From NCBI RefSeq assembly GCF_039555755.1, contig NZ_CP154631.1:3286001-3350000 (forward strand): a DNA stretch of 64,000 nucleotides, written 5' to 3'. This document shows positions 62,750-64,000 of this stretch, piece by piece. Every line of letters begins with the position of its first letter. The stretch's first letter is position 1. The notes below the pieces were generated by a model. It saw only the letters and a program-made list of their open reading frames with translations. It was not told where the DNA came from and ran no database searches. Both the position numbers and the translations under genes were made by a program. This DNA is from Pseudomonas sediminis (lineage in GTDB: Bacteria > Pseudomonadota > Gammaproteobacteria > Pseudomonadales > Pseudomonadaceae).

Positions 62750-62892
62750 AACCATGTCCTCATGTAGCTGAGTTCGTGAGTCCCCGTTTGAGCGGGGTGC
62801 ATAGGTTGTGACGCGGTCGTCTCACCCAAGTTTCGCCCTGACTTGTGACATTCCATGACCGTTCAGCTGGGTGACAAGGTTGTTGCAGAATT

Positions 62893-63789
62893 TCAGGCGG
62901 GAGTAAGGTATTCGGTGCGTTGGCTGAGTCCCTGCTGCAGGGCGTCGATCAACTGGCGTACCTTGGGCGAAAGGTGACGTTGCTGTGGGTAGAGCGCCCA
63001 AACTGCGGTATTGGGTGGGCGATGCTGCTCCAGTAGAGAGATCAGCCGCCCGTTACGCAGATGTTCGAGAACGTAGTAATCGGGGAGCTGGCACAGGCCA
63101 AAACCGCGTAGCGCAGCGTCGAGCACGGCCTGGCCGCTGTTGCAGCGCCAGTTGCCCTGCACTCGCACTTGGGTTTCCCGGCCATTTTCGGCGAAGCTCC
63201 AGGTATCGCTGCTGCCGATCAGGCAATTGTGGCGCGCCAGCTCTGACAGCGAATGAGGGCGGCCGTAGCGTTGCAGGTATTCGGGTGCCGCGCACAGGTA
63301 CATCTCGCGGGGGGCCAGGCGTGCGGCCATGAGTCGTGAGTCCTGCAGGCGCCCCAGGCGGATGGCCAGGTCCAGGCCATCGTGAAGCAGGTCGAGAGGG
63401 CGGTTGGACAGTTCTATCTCGACGCGTAACTGTGGGTGTCGCGCCATGAAGTCATTGACCAGTGGCACGATGAAGCGCTCGCCATACGCCACGGCGCAGG
63501 TCATGCGTAGCAGCCCTTTGGGTTCGGCGCCAAGATCGCCGACTGCACGCAACGCTTCTTCGCGGGCATCCTGCAGGCGCTGGCAGTGTTGCAGAAACAA
63601 CTGGCCGGCCTCGGTCAGGGCTACCCGCCTGGTGCTGCGGTAGAACAGACGGCTCTGCAGGCGCTCTTCCAGGCGCGCGACCTGGCGGCTGACCTGCGAA
63701 GTGGACAATCCCAAGCGCTCGGCCGCCGCACTGAACTGCCCGCACTCGGCCACGGCGACGAATTCGTCGAGTCCTTCCCAGCGATTCAT
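62893..63789 (-). CDS. LysR-family regulator, GfnR-like
   Basis: A 298-residue LysR-type regulator. The winged HTH is at about 1-62 (EFVAVAECGQFSAAAERLGLS and QVSRQVARLEERLQSRLF), followed by the substrate-binding domain. The ATG at 63789 has AAGGAG 5 bases upstream. In P. aeruginosa a LysR gene at this position after ispD (gfnR) activates the divergent glutathione-dependent formaldehyde detoxification genes adhC and an esterase. The window ends with GGAGAGA, a likely ribosome site of that divergent gene. Identity with gfnR is by synteny. Confidence 0.85.
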   Translation of the reverse strand: MNRWEGLDEFVAVAECGQFSAAAERLGLSTSQVSRQVARLEERLQSRLFYRSTRRVALTEAGQLFLQHCQRLQDAREEALRAVGDLGAEPKGLLRMTCAVAYGERFIVPLVNDFMARHPQLRVEIELSNRPLDLLHDGLDLAIRLGRLQDSRLMAARLAPREMYLCAAPEYLQRYGRPHSLSELARHNCLIGSSDTWSFAENGRETQVRVQGNWRCNSGQAVLDAALRGFGLCQLPDYYVLEHLRNGRLISLLEQHRPPNTAVWALYPQQRHLSPKVRQLIDALQQGLSQRTEYLTPA

Positions 63790-63899
63790 CGACACTCCTT
63801 CTCCCGTGTGCCTGATTGCATTTGTGCTGCGCCTTTGGGAGCTCGCTGTGGGTGATCCTAGTGCAGCCGGCGACAGGCCAGCTTTTGTTCAGGAAGGCT

Positions 63900-63927
63900 A
63901 ACATTATTTCTGTATGGCAATAATGTT
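63900..63927. promoter_or_regulatory. Candidate LysR operator
   Basis: Perfect 9-bp inverted repeat AACATTATT (63900-63908) and AATAATGTT (63919-63927) with a 10-base centre. It is an AT-rich island in GC-rich DNA, about 110 bases upstream of the LysR start and 70 bases before the divergent gene. Size and position fit a LysR-type binding site. Confidence 0.65.
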
Positions 63928-64000
63928 TTGCTATTTCGCTGATTATCTCTTGTTGGCCGTGAACTAGACTGTCGACCATTGTCCACGCTCCCTGGAGAGA

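Overview
The window is a chromosomal segment of a high-GC gammaproteobacterium, almost certainly Pseudomonas sensu lato. Gene order from plsB through the gld-type ABC genes, the dap genes, glnD, map, rpsB-tsf-pyrH-frr-uppS-cdsA-dxr-rseP-bamA-skp-lpxD-fabZ-lpxA-lpxB-rnhB-dnaE-accA-tilS-pyrG-kdsA-eno-ftsB-ispD to a LysR regulator matches the arrangement I remember from P. aeruginosa. Protein lengths and key residues are intact almost throughout. I cannot fix the species from sequence alone.

Layout. 1-5.1 kb: 3' part of a sulfite/nitrite reductase (cysI-type), a DUF934 gene and an lrgA/lrgB pair, joined by 4-base ATGA overlaps, then mqo with a lipoprotein-like N-terminus. 5.2-8.6 kb (minus): an orphan trypsin-like protease and plsB. 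9.0-13.9 kb: an accessory island. It holds a DMT-family transporter gene broken by one in-frame TAG, and a minus-strand run of three cassette-like orphan genes separated by attC-type palindromes. There is no integrase, so it looks like a CALIN. A 1.38-kb IS1111/IS110-type element sits precisely inside one attC. 13.9-18.5 kb: a four-gene GldA/GldF/GldG/DUF4340-type ABC locus. 18.7-32.8 kb: cold-shock protein; dapE-rlmA operon; tcdA; a periplasmic binding protein; yehS-like gene; yffB-dapD-csdA-sufE operon; a CPA1 antiporter; dapC; and a chemoreceptor with a complete amino-acid-binding dCache motif. 32.8-36.4 kb: glnD and map (minus). 36.6-62.4 kb: a long plus-strand core block for translation, isoprenoid, phospholipid, outer-membrane and lipid A synthesis, replication, fatty acid, CTP, KDO and glycolysis functions. 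62.4-64 kb: a small HPF/RaiA-like gene and a gfnR-like LysR gene, whose divergent partner starts just beyond the window.

Functional links. dapD, dapC and dapE supply three steps of the succinylase branch of lysine/diaminopimelate synthesis. csdA, sufE and tcdA form a CsdA-CsdE-CsdL-like sulfur/ct6A module. uppS, cdsA, dxr and ispD serve isoprenoid and lipid-carrier synthesis; bamA, skp, rseP, lpxD, fabZ, lpxA, lpxB and kdsA serve the outer membrane.

Most interesting region. The attC array with its IS1111-type insertion stands out. Removing the element rebuilds a 77-bp attC that aligns with the intact 76-bp neighbour. The element has 16-bp subterminal repeats with 7 and 3 outer bases, as in the IS1111 group. 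Its roughly 250-bp non-coding right end is where that group is reported to encode its guide (bridge/seek) RNA. No tRNA, rRNA or CRISPR array was seen.
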